Origin: Spongiibacter tropicus DSM 19543 | GTDB taxonomy: Bacteria > Pseudomonadota > Gammaproteobacteria > Pseudomonadales > Spongiibacteraceae | Assembly (NCBI RefSeq): GCF_000420325.1 | Contig: NZ_ATUS01000006.1 | Span: forward strand, 154,171-218,170 | DNA: 64,000 bases | Direction: 5' to 3' | Program-made: the position numbers and the translations under genes | In this document: piece by piece, positions 45,697 through 55,738 of the stretch | How positions within the stretch are numbered: position 1 is the first letter of the stretch | Layout: the number at the start of each line of letters is the position of its first letter | Notes under the pieces: model-generated | What the model saw: the letters and a program-made list of their open reading frames with translations, nothing else | Told to the model about the DNA's origin: nothing | Database searches by the model: none

Positions 45697-45726
45697 ATTA
45701 TAAACTGCTGCGAGGGTGATTACCAA
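45697..45726 (-). promoter_or_regulatory. Sigma-70 promoter of ppa
   Basis: On the minus strand TTGGTA (45721-45726) and TATAAT (45697-45702) are spaced by 18 bp. The -10 is perfect. The start point would lie about 42 bp before the ppa ATG. Confidence 0.65.
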
Positions 45727-45809
45727 AATTGGCGCACGCTGTGGGCCGTAGAGCTTGTTCGGGTCCGGTGATACCATGCCCACCACGATTATCGGCCGAA
45801 GCAGACGCA

Positions 45810-47177
45810 ATGCACATTCATATTTTGGGAATCTGCGGCACCTTTATGGGTGGCCTCGCTATTCTGGCGCGGGAGCTGGGGCACCGCGTGACCGGGTCCG
45901 ATGCCAATGTCTACCCGCCCATGAGCACACAGCTCGAAGCGCAGGGTATTACCTTGATGGAGGGCTATGATCCCAGTCATCTCGATCCGGCGCCGGATCT
46001 GGTGGTGGTGGGTAACGCCATGTCGCGAGGTAACCCGGCGGTGGAGTACGTGCTCGAGCGCGGCCTGCGCTATACCTCCGGCCCTCAGTGGCTGAGTGAG
46101 CAACTGCTGCAAGACCGCTGGGTACTGGCCTGTTCCGGCACCCACGGCAAAACTACCACCAGCAGCATGCTGGCCTGGGTGCTGGAAGATTGCGGCTACC
46201 AGCCGGGTTTTCTGATTGGCGGCGTGCCCGCCGATTTTGGTCAGTCTGCCCGTCTGGGTCAGTCCGATTTTTTTGTCATTGAAGCCGACGAGTACGACAG
46301 CGCCTTCTTCGATAAACGTTCCAAGTTTGTTCACTACCGCCCGCGTACCCTGATTATCAATAACCTCGAATTTGACCACGCCGATATTTTTGATGATCTG
46401 CACGCGATTCAGCGCCAGTTTCACCACGTGGTGCGCACGGTGCCGGGCACCGGGCGAATCATCGCTCCGGATAAGGTCGCGTCTATCGACGAAACGCTGG
46501 CGATGGGCTGCTGGAGCGAAGTCGAGCGTTTTGCCTGCGATGATGACTGGCAGAGCCGCGATGCCAGTGCCGACTTCTCGCGCTTTACGGTCTGCTTTAA
46601 AGGGCAGCCATTGGGTGAAGTCTGCTGGTCTCATACCGGCGCACACAATGTCGCCAATGCGCTGGCGACGATTGCCGCTGCACGTCATGTCGGCGTGCCA
46701 CCCGAAAGTGCCATTGCCGCATTAAACCGTTTTCAGGGTGTTAAGCGGCGTATGGAGCTGCTCGGCTGTATCGACGGTATTTCGGTGTATGACGATTTTG
46801 CCCACCACCCGACGGCTATCGAAACCACCTTGCAGGGGCTGCGTGGGCGGGTGCAGGATGGCGGTCGGATTTTTGCGTTGATTGAACCGCGCTCGAATAC
46901 CATGCGTATGGGTATTTATCGCGACCGGCTGGCGGCCTCGACTGCGGCGGCGGACGAGGTGCTTTGGTATCAGCCGCCCGGTTTGGATTGGTCGCTGGAT
47001 GCGGTTATCGCGGGCAGTCAGGTGCCCGCTCGCTTGAGTACGGATCTCGATGACTGTGTCGCGAGCCTGACGGCGGCGCTCAAGCCGGGCGATCATCTGG
47101 TGATAATGAGTAACGGCGGTTTTGGCGGCGTTCATCAGCGCCTGCTGGAATCGCTCCGCAACAGGAAAACGGCATGA
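45810..47177 (+). CDS. mpl: UDP-N-acetylmuramate:L-alanyl-gamma-D-glutamyl-meso-diaminopimelate ligase
   Basis: A 455-residue Mur ligase that re-uses the recycled tripeptide during peptidoglycan recycling. The start [17 protein letters not shown] matches the Mpl N-terminus. The ATP loop is [13 protein letters not shown], and [14 protein letters not shown] is conserved in the C-terminal domain. The in-frame ATG 81 bases upstream has no equivalent in the family. It overlaps ubiX by 4 bases. Confidence 0.95.
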   Translation: MHIHILGICGTFMGGLAILARELGHRVTGSDANVYPPMSTQLEAQGITLMEGYDPSHLDPAPDLVVVGNAMSRGNPAVEYVLERGLRYTSGPQWLSEQLLQDRWVLACSGTHGKTTTSSMLAWVLEDCGYQPGFLIGGVPADFGQSARLGQSDFFVIEADEYDSAFFDKRSKFVHYRPRTLIINNLEFDHADIFDDLHAIQRQFHHVVRTVPGTGRIIAPDKVASIDETLAMGCWSEVERFACDDDWQSRDASADFSRFTVCFKGQPLGEVCWSHTGAHNVANALATIAAARHVGVPPESAIAALNRFQGVKRRMELLGCIDGISVYDDFAHHPTAIETTLQGLRGRVQDGGRIFALIEPRSNTMRMGIYRDRLAASTAAADEVLWYQPPGLDWSLDAVIAGSQVPARLSTDLDDCVASLTAALKPGDHLVIMSNGGFGGVHQRLLESLRNRKTA

Positions 47178-47773
47178 AGGCTGTCACGCTCGCCATCACC
47201 GGCGCCTCGGGCGCACAGTACGGTCTGCGCCTGTTGGAGTGTCTGCTGGCGGCGGGCTGCCCGGTGCATTTCATGATTTCCAAGGCCGCGCTGCTGGTGG
47301 TGGCCACCGAGACTGACCACACGCTGCCCGCAAAGCCACAGGCCCTGCATGCGTATCTTGTCGAGCGTTTTGCCTGCCCGCCTGAGCAGTTGCAGGTTCA
47401 CGGTCCGGAAGACTGGATGGCGGCTGTAGCCTCGGGCAGTGGTGCGCCGACGCGGATGGTGGTCTGCCCGGCCAGCACCGGCACGCTCTCGGCTATTGCC
47501 TGCGGTGCCAGCAATAATTTGATTGAACGCGCCGCAGATGTCGCGCTCAAAGAGCGGCGGCAGCTGATTCTGGTCACGCGGGAAATGCCCTTGTCCAGCA
47601 TTCATCTGCAACATATGCTCAGCCTCAGCCAGATGGGGGCGACGATCATGCCCGCGTCTCCCGGCTTTTACCGCCGTCCGCAGTCGGTGGACGACATCGT
47701 GGATTTTGTGGTGGCGCGAATTCTCGACCACCTCGATATTGAACAGAGCCTGGTACCCCGTTGGGGGGAATAA
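47174..47773 (+). CDS. ubiX: Flavin prenyltransferase
   Basis: A 199-residue enzyme that joins a dimethylallyl group to FMN to make the cofactor of UbiD-type decarboxylases. It thereby serves ubiquinone synthesis. The flavoprotein start is [18 protein letters not shown]. The conserved [22 protein letters not shown] and [12 protein letters not shown] follow. It overlaps mpl by 4 bases. ubiD is not in the window. Confidence 0.96.
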   Translation: MKAVTLAITGASGAQYGLRLLECLLAAGCPVHFMISKAALLVVATETDHTLPAKPQALHAYLVERFACPPEQLQVHGPEDWMAAVASGSGAPTRMVVCPASTGTLSAIACGASNNLIERAADVALKERRQLILVTREMPLSSIHLQHMLSLSQMGATIMPASPGFYRRPQSVDDIVDFVVARILDHLDIEQSLVPRWGE

Positions 47774-47826
47774 ACCGACTCGCCATGGGCGCTGCCAAGC
47801 CCGCTTACAGAGAATAAGGAACGACA

Positions 47827-50394
47827 ATGACAGCGCGCCTCGCCGGCCTTTACCAAACGCTTATTCTGCGCAATGCCCTGTGGGTGTTGATTCTGCTGTT
47901 TGGCCTGATTGCGTTTCTGGGCAGTTATGTTCCCCAGATGAAGCTGGACGCGTCCTCCGAAGCACTGGTGTTGGAGGGTGATACCTCGCTGGATTTCTTT
48001 CGGGAGATAGGCAAGCGCTATCAGACCGAAGAATTCCTGCTGGTGACCTATCAGCCCGAGGCGGATTTGTACGCGCCGGAAACGCTGGATACGTTGGCAA
48101 AGTTGCGCGATGAGCTGGCAGAGTTGCCGGGCGTGTCGAGCATCAACTCGATTCTCGATGTGCCGCTGTTGCAGAGCCCGCCGGTCAGTATCAGCGATGT
48201 GACCTCCGGCAATATCCCGATGCTCAGCAAGGGCACTGCCGATGTGGAAATGGCGAGGGAAGAGTTTGCCAATAGCCCGATCTACCGTTCCCTGTTGACC
48301 AGCCCGGACGGCAGTACCACCGCCCTGCAGGTCAATCTGCAGCGTGACGAGCGCTACTTTGAACTGGTAAACGAACGCGATGCCCTGCGTCAGCAGGCCA
48401 AGCTTGAAACGCTGAGCCCGGAGCAGCAGGCAGAGCTGGAGCGGGTCGAAAATATCTTCGACGACTATGTCACCGAGGTGCACGAGCGTCAGGAGGTGCT
48501 GGTCGCCAAGGCGCGCGACGTGCTGGATGGCTATCGCGACGGTGCCCGCCTGTTCCTCGGTGGTGTGCCGATGATCTCTGTCGACATGATCGACTTTGTG
48601 AAGAGCGATCTGAAGGTGTTCGGCAGTGGCATTCTCGCCTTCATTATTTTCCTGCTGCTGGTGATTTTCCGCAGTCCGCGCTGGGTACTCATTCCTCTGC
48701 TCAACTGTGTGGCCACCGTGGTCTTTATGATGGGGCTGCTGGCCTTCCTCGATTGGCGACTGACGGTGATCTCCGCCAACTTTGTCGCACTGCTGCTCAT
48801 CATCACGCTGGCGATCACCATTCACCTGGTGGTGCGCTACCGCGAAATTGCCGCGCTGTCGCCCAGTAGCAGCCAGATGGAGCGGGTCAGCGAAACCGTG
48901 CGCGTGATGGCCAAGCCTTGTTTTTACACCGCGCTGACAACGCTGGTGGCATTCGCCTCGCTGGTGATCAGCGGTATTCGTCCGGTGATCGATTTTGGCT
49001 GGATGATGACGATGGGGGTGACCTCAGCGCTGCTGCTCAGCTTCCTGATCCTGCCCTGTATTCTCATGCTGCTGCCGACCCGCGATGAAAAAGGCGGCGA
49101 CAGTGGCGACGCATCGTTGACGCTGTATTTTGCCCGTGCCACTGAACGTTTCGGCGGTACCATTATCACTGTGTCGCTGGTGATGCTGGTGGCGAGTGCC
49201 TGGGGCATCAGCCAGTTGAAAGTGGAAAACCGGTTTATCGACTACTTCCACGAAGACACCGAAATCTATCAGGGCATGGAGACCATCGACGCCGAACTGG
49301 GCGGCACCATTGGTCTGGATGTGATTCTGGATCGCCCTGATGTGGCATCGGCGCCGTCCGACGGCGGTGAATTCGACGACGCCTTCTCCGAAGACTTCAG
49401 CAATGCCGACGATTTTGCCCCGCCGCAAGATGATTTCGCCGACGATTTTGGCGAGGACTTCGGGGATGACTTTGGCGGTGGCGCTGCCAGCTCTCCGCAG
49501 AGCGAGTGGTTTACTGTGGCCGGTATGCGCCGGATCAAGGAGGTGCACGATTACCTCGATAGCCTGCCCGAAACCGGCAAAGTGCTGTCGCTGGCGACCT
49601 TCTATGAACTGATGCAGCTTGTCATGGGTAATGTCGATGACCTGCAACTGGCACTGGCGCAGCGTTCGCTGCCCGAGTCGATCACCAATATTCTGGTCGA
49701 TCCCTATCTGTCGGTAGAAGCCGACCAGGCGCGGATCAGTCTGCGCGTGAAAGAAACCAGCCACAGCCTGCACCGCGACCAGTTGCTGAAAGACGTTCGT
49801 CAACACCTGATTGACGAACTGGGTTTTGAGGAAGATCAGGTGCGCCTGACCGGCCTGCTGGTGCTGTACAACAATATGCTGCAAAGCCTGTTTACCTCGC
49901 AGATATTGACGCTGGCGGCGGTATTTGTCGCGATTCTCGCCATGTTCGTGGTGCTGTTCCGCAGCTTCAGTCTGGCCATGATTGCGCTGACGCCCAATCT
50001 GCTGGCCGCCGGTGCAGTGCTCGGCGGCATGGGGCTGGTGGGTATTCCTCTGGATATGATGACCATTACCATCGCGGCGATCACTGTCGGCATCGGTGTG
50101 GACGATACCATCCACTACGTGCATCGCTTCCGTTCGGAATTCCCTAAAGACCGTAACTATCTCGCCACCATGTACCGCTGTCACGGCAGTATCGGCAAGG
50201 CCATGTACTACACCTCGGTCATCATCGTGTTCGGCTTCAGTATTCTGGCGTTGTCCAACTTCACGCCGAGTATCTACTTTGGCCTGCTCACCGGCTTGGC
50301 GATGGTGGCGGCGCTGATGGGCGCCATGCTGTTGCTGCCCAAGCTGATTCTGCTGGTGAAACCGCTGGGGGCGGAAGACGCCAATGGCCGCTGA
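47827..50394 (+). CDS. RND/MMPL family transporter
   Basis: An 855-residue inner-membrane protein of the RND superfamily with two groups of six membrane segments and two large periplasmic loops. Family signatures occur in both halves: FIIFLLLVIFRSP in the first, GLLVLYNNMLQSLFTSQ and GIGVDDTIHYVHRFR in the second. The second loop has an unusual Asp/Phe-rich insertion at residues 513-557. It resembles hydrophobe/sterol-type exporters (HpnN, MMPL). No adaptor or outer-membrane partner is next to it. Substrate unknown. The 3' end overlaps the LON-domain gene by 11 bases. Confidence 0.85.
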   Translation: MTARLAGLYQTLILRNALWVLILLFGLIAFLGSYVPQMKLDASSEALVLEGDTSLDFFREIGKRYQTEEFLLVTYQPEADLYAPETLDTLAKLRDELAELPGVSSINSILDVPLLQSPPVSISDVTSGNIPMLSKGTADVEMAREEFANSPIYRSLLTSPDGSTTALQVNLQRDERYFELVNERDALRQQAKLETLSPEQQAELERVENIFDDYVTEVHERQEVLVAKARDVLDGYRDGARLFLGGVPMISVDMIDFVKSDLKVFGSGILAFIIFLLLVIFRSPRWVLIPLLNCVATVVFMMGLLAFLDWRLTVISANFVALLLIITLAITIHLVVRYREIAALSPSSSQMERVSETVRVMAKPCFYTALTTLVAFASLVISGIRPVIDFGWMMTMGVTSALLLSFLILPCILMLLPTRDEKGGDSGDASLTLYFARATERFGGTIITVSLVMLVASAWGISQLKVENRFIDYFHEDTEIYQGMETIDAELGGTIGLDVILDRPDVASAPSDGGEFDDAFSEDFSNADDFAPPQDDFADDFGEDFGDDFGGGAASSPQSEWFTVAGMRRIKEVHDYLDSLPETGKVLSLATFYELMQLVMGNVDDLQLALAQRSLPESITNILVDPYLSVEADQARISLRVKETSHSLHRDQLLKDVRQHLIDELGFEEDQVRLTGLLVLYNNMLQSLFTSQILTLAAVFVAILAMFVVLFRSFSLAMIALTPNLLAAGAVLGGMGLVGIPLDMMTITIAAITVGIGVDDTIHYVHRFRSEFPKDRNYLATMYRCHGSIGKAMYYTSVIIVFGFSILALSNFTPSIYFGLLTGLAMVAALMGAMLLLPKLILLVKPLGAEDANGR

Positions 50395-50986
50395 TCGCCA
50401 ACAAGACTATCCGCTCTTCCCCTTGCGCTCGGTGCTGTTTCCGGGCGGGCGCATGGCGCTGCGGATTTTCGAACAGCGCTATCTCGATTTGGTGCGTAGC
50501 ACCCTGCGGGAGCAAGCCAGCTTTGGGGTGATTCACCTTCACCAGGGCAGTGAAGTCAACGGCGACGACCAGCGCCCGCAACTGGCCGTGGTCGGCTGCG
50601 AGGCCCACATTGTCGACTGGGATCAGACTGATGATGGATTACTGGGGCTGGTGGTGGAAGGCGGTCGCCGTTTCCGTCTGCACAGCAGTGCGCAGGATGC
50701 CAGCGGTCTCCACCGCGGGACCGTGGAGTGGCTCGACGAAGTCGAGGATATTCCTTTGCCCGAAGAGGCCGATGAGTTGGCGGCGTTGCTGTCGCAGTTG
50801 CTCGATCACCCCCACGTGCAACGCATGGGGATGAGTGGCGAGGTCAGCGGCACAGGCGACCTCGTCAATCGGCTCGCACAACTGCTGCCACTTGAACCTG
50901 CCGATGTGTACCCCTTGCTGGAAGTGGATGATCCGCTGCAGCGCCTCGATGTTTTGCACGAACTGCTGGAGCGCGTCTCCGGCTAG
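50384..50986 (+). CDS. LON substrate-binding domain protein
   Basis: A 200-residue protein made of the N-terminal LON domain only, without protease or AAA parts: YPLFPLRSVLFPGGRMALRIFEQRYLDLVR, then FGVIHLHQGSEV. Such stand-alone LON-domain proteins are of unknown function. It overlaps the RND gene by 11 bases, so expression is coupled. Confidence 0.9.
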   Translation: MAADRQQDYPLFPLRSVLFPGGRMALRIFEQRYLDLVRSTLREQASFGVIHLHQGSEVNGDDQRPQLAVVGCEAHIVDWDQTDDGLLGLVVEGGRRFRLHSSAQDASGLHRGTVEWLDEVEDIPLPEEADELAALLSQLLDHPHVQRMGMSGEVSGTGDLVNRLAQLLPLEPADVYPLLEVDDPLQRLDVLHELLERVSG

Positions 50987-51045
50987 GTCGGGCCCGTCCG
51001 CGCACTGCGCGCCCCTGGCGCGTAGTGAGTCCCCGCCCATTCCGG

Positions 51046-51051
51046 TATACT
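51046..51051 (+). promoter_or_regulatory. Candidate -10 element upstream of proA
   Basis: TATACT in a TCCGGTATACTGTC context, 56 bp before the proA ATG. No clear -35 is present 17 bp upstream. Confidence 0.4.
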
Positions 51052-51106
51052 GTCTGCCTTTTTCTCAATACCCGCCACGCGCACTGTTTCAAGGGGATTT
51101 GCGTCG

Positions 51107-52363
51107 ATGGACATCAAACAATATATGCAACAGCTCGGGCAGCAGGCCCGCGCCGCTGCGCGTGTTCTGGCTGCTGCAGACAGCGGCGCCAAAAACCGGG
51201 CTCTGGCGGCGATCGCCGAGGCTGTGGACGCTTCGCGCCAGGCCATTGCCGAGGCCAATCAGAAAGATCTGCAAGCCGGTGAAGCCGCGGGTCTGGATGC
51301 CGCGATGCTGGATCGTCTGGCGCTGACCCCGGCGCGTATCGACGGAATTATTGAAGGGCTGAAGCAAGTTGCGGCGCTGCCGGACCCGGTGGGTGAAATC
51401 AGCAATATGAGTTACCGCCCCAGTGGCATACAGGTCGGTAAAATGCGCGTGCCCCTCGGCGTGGTGGGCATTATTTATGAGTCCCGTCCCAATGTGACGG
51501 CCGAGGCGGCCAGTCTCTGCCTGAAATCGGGCAATGCTGCCATTCTGCGTGGCGGCTCCGAGGCCATTCACTCCAATCAGGCGCTGGCCGCCTGTATTGC
51601 GACCGGCCTCAGTCAGGCCGGCTTGCCTGAGTCGGCGGTACAGGTGGTGGAAACCACCGATCGCGCGGCGGTGGGTGAGCTGATCACCATGCCCGAGTAT
51701 GTCGACGTGATTGTTCCGCGCGGTGGCAAGGGACTGATTGAACGCATATCCCGCGATGCCAAGGTGACGGTGATCAAACACCTGGACGGCATTTGCCACG
51801 TGTATATCGATGATGAAGCCGATGCCGACAAAGCCCGGGCCATTGTGCTGAATGCCAAGGCTCAACGCTTTGGCACCTGCAATACGCTGGAAACCCTGCT
51901 GGTTGCCGAGAGTCGCGCTGAAGAAGTGCTGCCGCCCATTGCGGAAGATCTGCAGGCGGCGGGCGTGGAACTGCGCGGTTGCCCCCGCACTCGTCAGGTG
52001 CTGATGGGTGCCGTGGAAGCCAGTGACGAGGACTGGGCGACGGAATACCTGGCGCCGATCCTGTCGGTCAAAGTTGTCGCCGGTATCGACGAAGCCATGG
52101 ATCATATCGACCGCTACAGCTCCGGCCACACCGAGTCGATTGTTACTGAGAACTACACGCTGGCGCGTCGCTTCCTGCGTGAGGTGGATTCCAGCTCAGT
52201 GATGGTCAATGCCTCCACCCGCTTTGCCGACGGCTTCGAGTATGGCCTCGGTGCGGAGATCGGCATTTCCACTGACAAGATTCACGCGCGCGGTCCGGTG
52301 GGGCTGGAAGGCCTGACCTCCCAGAAGTGGATCGTGTTCGGCGACGGACACGTGCGCAGCTAA
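51107..52363 (+). CDS. proA: Glutamate-5-semialdehyde dehydrogenase
   Basis: A 418-residue NADPH-dependent enzyme reducing glutamyl-5-phosphate to the semialdehyde in proline synthesis. Catalytic cysteine in [13 protein letters not shown]. Conserved [43 protein letters not shown] and the C-terminal [11 protein letters not shown] are seen. Length 418 fits the family (about 417). It begins the cluster that continues with nadD. Confidence 0.97.
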   Translation: MDIKQYMQQLGQQARAAARVLAAADSGAKNRALAAIAEAVDASRQAIAEANQKDLQAGEAAGLDAAMLDRLALTPARIDGIIEGLKQVAALPDPVGEISNMSYRPSGIQVGKMRVPLGVVGIIYESRPNVTAEAASLCLKSGNAAILRGGSEAIHSNQALAACIATGLSQAGLPESAVQVVETTDRAAVGELITMPEYVDVIVPRGGKGLIERISRDAKVTVIKHLDGICHVYIDDEADADKARAIVLNAKAQRFGTCNTLETLLVAESRAEEVLPPIAEDLQAAGVELRGCPRTRQVLMGAVEASDEDWATEYLAPILSVKVVAGIDEAMDHIDRYSSGHTESIVTENYTLARRFLREVDSSSVMVNASTRFADGFEYGLGAEIGISTDKIHARGPVGLEGLTSQKWIVFGDGHVRS

Positions 52364-52372
52364 GCGCCGCTC

Positions 52373-53026
52373 ATGACGACTCCACATCGCCACATTGTGG
52401 TGTTTGGCGGCACCTTTGACCCCATTCACCACGGCCACCTGCGTTCGGCGATCGAACTGAAGGAACTGCTGGGCGCAGACGAGCTGCGCCTGATGCCCAG
52501 TCACCGTCCTCCGCTGCGCGGCGAGCCGGGGGCGAGCAGCCAACAGCGCCTGACCATGGTGCAGGCGGCGGTAGAGGGTGAGCCCGGTTTTCGGGTGGAT
52601 GATCGCGAATTGGGGCGGGATGCGGCCTCCTACACCGTAGAAAGTTTGCGCGACTTGCGCGCCGAGCTGGGTGAGGCGGTGACCCTGACCATGGTCGTGG
52701 GCAGCGATGCCTACGCTAGGCTGCAACATTGGCAGCAGTGGTCATCCCTGCTTGATTACGCCCATCTGCTGGTGCTGGAACGCGCCGATTACCCGCTCGA
52801 GGCGGCGCCGGAAGTGGCGATGGCGATGAATGCGCGCCGGGTGTCGCATGTGGCTGATCTGGCAAGTGAGCCCGCCGGCAAGTTTGCCAGTGTTCGCCTG
52901 CGCCAGCTGCCGATTTCTGCCACCGATATTCGCGAGCGTGTCGCCAGCGGCCGTTCGATTCGCTATTTGCTGCCCGATGTTGTGGCAGCACACATTGCCC
53001 GGTGGGGCCTTTATCAAACCAAGTAA
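52373..53026 (+). CDS. nadD: Nicotinate-nucleotide adenylyltransferase
   Basis: A 217-residue enzyme of NAD synthesis that adenylylates nicotinate mononucleotide. The start carries GGTFDPIHHGHLRS, which contains the HxGH-type nucleotide-binding histidines. The C-terminal motif is ISATDIRERVASG (ISSTxIR type). It follows proA by 9 bp and precedes rsfS by 30 bp. Confidence 0.96.
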   Translation: MTTPHRHIVVFGGTFDPIHHGHLRSAIELKELLGADELRLMPSHRPPLRGEPGASSQQRLTMVQAAVEGEPGFRVDDRELGRDAASYTVESLRDLRAELGEAVTLTMVVGSDAYARLQHWQQWSSLLDYAHLLVLERADYPLEAAPEVAMAMNARRVSHVADLASEPAGKFASVRLRQLPISATDIRERVASGRSIRYLLPDVVAAHIARWGLYQTK

Positions 53027-53056
53027 GCAAACCAGTAAAACAGGAAGCCTAAATTA

Positions 53057-53401
53057 ATGGCCGTTGAGGAATTGAAAAAGCGGGTCATCGACGCTCTTGA
53101 AGATGTGAAAGGGCGCGATATCACCACCCTGGATGTGCGAGGCATCAGTGGTGTGACCGACTACATGGTGGTGTGCAGCGGCACCTCGTCCCGCCATGTT
53201 AAATCTCTGGCCGACAATGTCTGGGTCGAGGCCAAAAAGGCCGGCTATACGCCGCTGGGTATGGAAGGTCAGCAGAGCGCCGACTGGATTCTGGTGGACT
53301 TCGGTGATCTGGTGGTTCACGTCATGTTGCCCGAAGCCCGTCAGTTCTACGATCTGGAGCGCCTCTGGCAAGTTCCGGCTGGCGGCGGTGATGAGAGTTA
53401 G
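53057..53401 (+). CDS. rsfS: Ribosomal silencing factor RsfS
   Basis: A 114-residue factor that binds protein L14 and blocks subunit joining. Conserved [29 protein letters not shown] and [25 protein letters not shown]. The 3' end overlaps rlmH by 11 bases. The order nadD-rsfS-rlmH-mrdA-rodA is conserved in many gammaproteobacteria. Confidence 0.97.
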   Translation: MAVEELKKRVIDALEDVKGRDITTLDVRGISGVTDYMVVCSGTSSRHVKSLADNVWVEAKKAGYTPLGMEGQQSADWILVDFGDLVVHVMLPEARQFYDLERLWQVPAGGGDES

Positions 53402-53858
53402 CCTGATTTGTATCGGCAGTAAAATGCCCGACTGGGTCGAGGCCGGTGTTGCCGAGTACCGCAAACGCCTGCCCGCCGACGTGCAGTTGGACATCCGCGA
53501 ATTGCCGCTGGGCAAGCGCGGCAAGAACACCGATATTCGCCGTGCGATTACCCAGGAAGGCGAGGCCATGCTGGCCGCCGTGGGCAAGGGTGATCGCATT
53601 ATTGCGCTGGATGTGAAAGGGCGTTCGATCAGCACCGAGTCGCTGTCGAGTTCACTGGATCAATGGCGTATGGACGGCGACAACGTGAGTATTCTGGTGG
53701 GCGGTCCCGACGGCCTCGCCAGCGAATGCCTGTCGGCGGCCGCAGAAAAATGGTCGCTGTCGGCAATGACCTTGCCACACCCACTGGTTAGAGTTATGTT
53801 CGCCGAGCAGTTGTATCGCGCTTGGACGATACTCGCCAATCACCCCTACCACCGCTGA
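53391..53858 (+). CDS. rlmH: 23S rRNA (pseudouridine(1915)-N3)-methyltransferase
   Basis: A 155-residue SPOUT-type enzyme that methylates pseudouridine 1915 in helix 69 of 23S rRNA. Starts [22 protein letters not shown]-binding knot sequences [31 protein letters not shown] match the family. The ATG lies inside the end of rsfS. mrdA follows its stop by 2 bp. Confidence 0.97.
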   Translation: MRVSLICIGSKMPDWVEAGVAEYRKRLPADVQLDIRELPLGKRGKNTDIRRAITQEGEAMLAAVGKGDRIIALDVKGRSISTESLSSSLDQWRMDGDNVSILVGGPDGLASECLSAAAEKWSLSAMTLPHPLVRVMFAEQLYRAWTILANHPYHR

Positions 53859-53860
53859 TA

Positions 53861-55738
53861 ATGGCCAGACGACACCGACGGCAGTTGCTTAAAAACACCT
53901 ACCGCGAGCGCAGCATTTACAAGCGCCGCATGCTGGTGTGCGCAGTGATGCTGGTGATGATGACCGGGGTGCTGGTCTACCGCTATACCCTGCTGCAGAT
54001 CATCGACTACGACGTGTACAAAACCCAGTCGGATCGCAACCGCATTCAGCTGATGCCCATCGCCCCCAAGCGCGGTCTTATCTTTGATCGCAACGGCATT
54101 CTGCTGGCCGAGAATATTCCCAGCTATACGCTCACCGTTGTTCGCGAGCGGGTGAAATCGCTGGATGACACGCTGGCGATTATCGCCGAGCTGATCGAAC
54201 TCGATGACGATGACATTCAGCAGTTTGAAAAGCGGTTGAGCCGTCGTCGCCCCTATGAGGAAGTGCCGCTTAAATTCCGCCTCACCGAAGAAGAAATCGC
54301 GGTGGTCGCGGTCAACCGCCACCGAATTCCCGGCGTTGAAGTGAATGCCCAGTTGGTGCGCCACTATCCGCACGGTGAACTCTTTGCCCACGTGTTGGGT
54401 TATGTCGGGCGTATCAGCGAGCGCGAGGTCGACGAGATCGACCCGGTCAACTACAGCGGCACTCACCACATCGGCAAAATCGGTCTGGAAAAATACTACG
54501 AAGATCTGCTGCACGGCACCGTCGGCTATCAAAACGTGGAGAGCAACGCCCACGGCCGAATTTTGCGCGTGCTGGAGCGCCATGACCCGCTGCCCGGCGG
54601 TGATATTCGCTTACACCTCGATGCCCGTGTACAGCGCATTGCCATGAAAGCCATGGCGGGGCGACGCGGCGCGGTCGTGGCGATCGATCCCGCTACCGGC
54701 GGGGTCATCGCGATGGTCAGTTCGCCCAGTTACGACGCCAACCTCTTTGTTAACGGCATCAGCAGCAAAAACTACCGCGCCCTGCAGGAAGACCCCGACC
54801 TGCCGCTGTACAACCGCTCTTTGCAGGGCCAGTACCCCCCGGCATCAACCATCAAGCCGGTCTGGGCGCTGGCCGGTTTGTATTACGGTGTGGTGACCCC
54901 GTCGACCCGCTTTGCGGATCCCGGCTGGTTCAGTCTGCCTAATGACACCCGCCGCTATCGCGACTGGAAGCGCGGCGGCCACGGCGCCTATGTCGACATG
55001 AACGAGGCGATTGCAGAAAGCTGCGATGTTTACTTCTACGAACTGGCCTACAAACTCGGCATTGACCGTCTTTATGACTTTGGCACGCGCTTCGGTCTGG
55101 GCAATGTGACCGGCATCGACAATACCAACGAGCGTGCCGGGCTGCTGCCATCGCGAGCGTGGAAAGAGGCGACCCGTGGCAGCCACTGGTATCCCGGCGA
55201 GACCATCAACGTGGGCATCGGTCAGGGCTTTATGCTGGCCACGCCGCTGCAGATTGCGGTGGCGACCTCGGTGATTGCCTCTCGTGGAGAGCTGCGTGCG
55301 CCGCGCCTGCTGGCGTCTGTGGCGGGAGAGCCGGTTGAAGCGCCGCTGCTGGGCAAAATGGAAGATGTGCCCGAGAGCGCCTGGAATGCTGTCGTACGCG
55401 GCATGGAGGAAGTGATCTACGGCGTGCGCGGCACGGGCCGGTCATTGCGCCGTGGCCTCGACTACCGCCTGGCGGGCAAAACCGGTACCGCGCAGGTGGT
55501 GAGTATCGCCGAGGGTGAAAAGTACGACTCCGAGGCACTGGAGAAGCGCAAGCGCGACCACGCCCTGTTTGTGGCCTTCGCACCGGTGGAAGACCCCCGG
55601 ATCGCGGTGGCGGTTATAGTTGAGAACGGCGAGAGCGGTGGCGGGGTGGCTGGCCCGGTCGCGCGGGCGGTCATTGATGCCTACCTGAGTGGTGCCGATC
55701 AAGTGGCGCCGGTTCCCGAGGTAAAGAGCGATGAATAA
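53861..55738 (+). CDS. mrdA: Penicillin-binding protein 2 (elongation transpeptidase)
   Basis: A 625-residue inner-membrane class B PBP that cross-links peptidoglycan in the elongasome with RodA. One N-terminal membrane segment near residues 25-45. The active serine is in PPASTIKPVW (SxxK). The second motif is SCD, as usual for PBP2, and the third is AGKTGTAQ (KTG). The start ATG at 53861 leaves a 2-bp gap to rlmH. A longer start lies within rlmH. Confidence 0.96.
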   Translation: MARRHRRQLLKNTYRERSIYKRRMLVCAVMLVMMTGVLVYRYTLLQIIDYDVYKTQSDRNRIQLMPIAPKRGLIFDRNGILLAENIPSYTLTVVRERVKSLDDTLAIIAELIELDDDDIQQFEKRLSRRRPYEEVPLKFRLTEEEIAVVAVNRHRIPGVEVNAQLVRHYPHGELFAHVLGYVGRISEREVDEIDPVNYSGTHHIGKIGLEKYYEDLLHGTVGYQNVESNAHGRILRVLERHDPLPGGDIRLHLDARVQRIAMKAMAGRRGAVVAIDPATGGVIAMVSSPSYDANLFVNGISSKNYRALQEDPDLPLYNRSLQGQYPPASTIKPVWALAGLYYGVVTPSTRFADPGWFSLPNDTRRYRDWKRGGHGAYVDMNEAIAESCDVYFYELAYKLGIDRLYDFGTRFGLGNVTGIDNTNERAGLLPSRAWKEATRGSHWYPGETINVGIGQGFMLATPLQIAVATSVIASRGELRAPRLLASVAGEPVEAPLLGKMEDVPESAWNAVVRGMEEVIYGVRGTGRSLRRGLDYRLAGKTGTAQVVSIAEGEKYDSEALEKRKRDHALFVAFAPVEDPRIAVAVIVENGESGGGVAGPVARAVIDAYLSGADQVAPVPEVKSDE

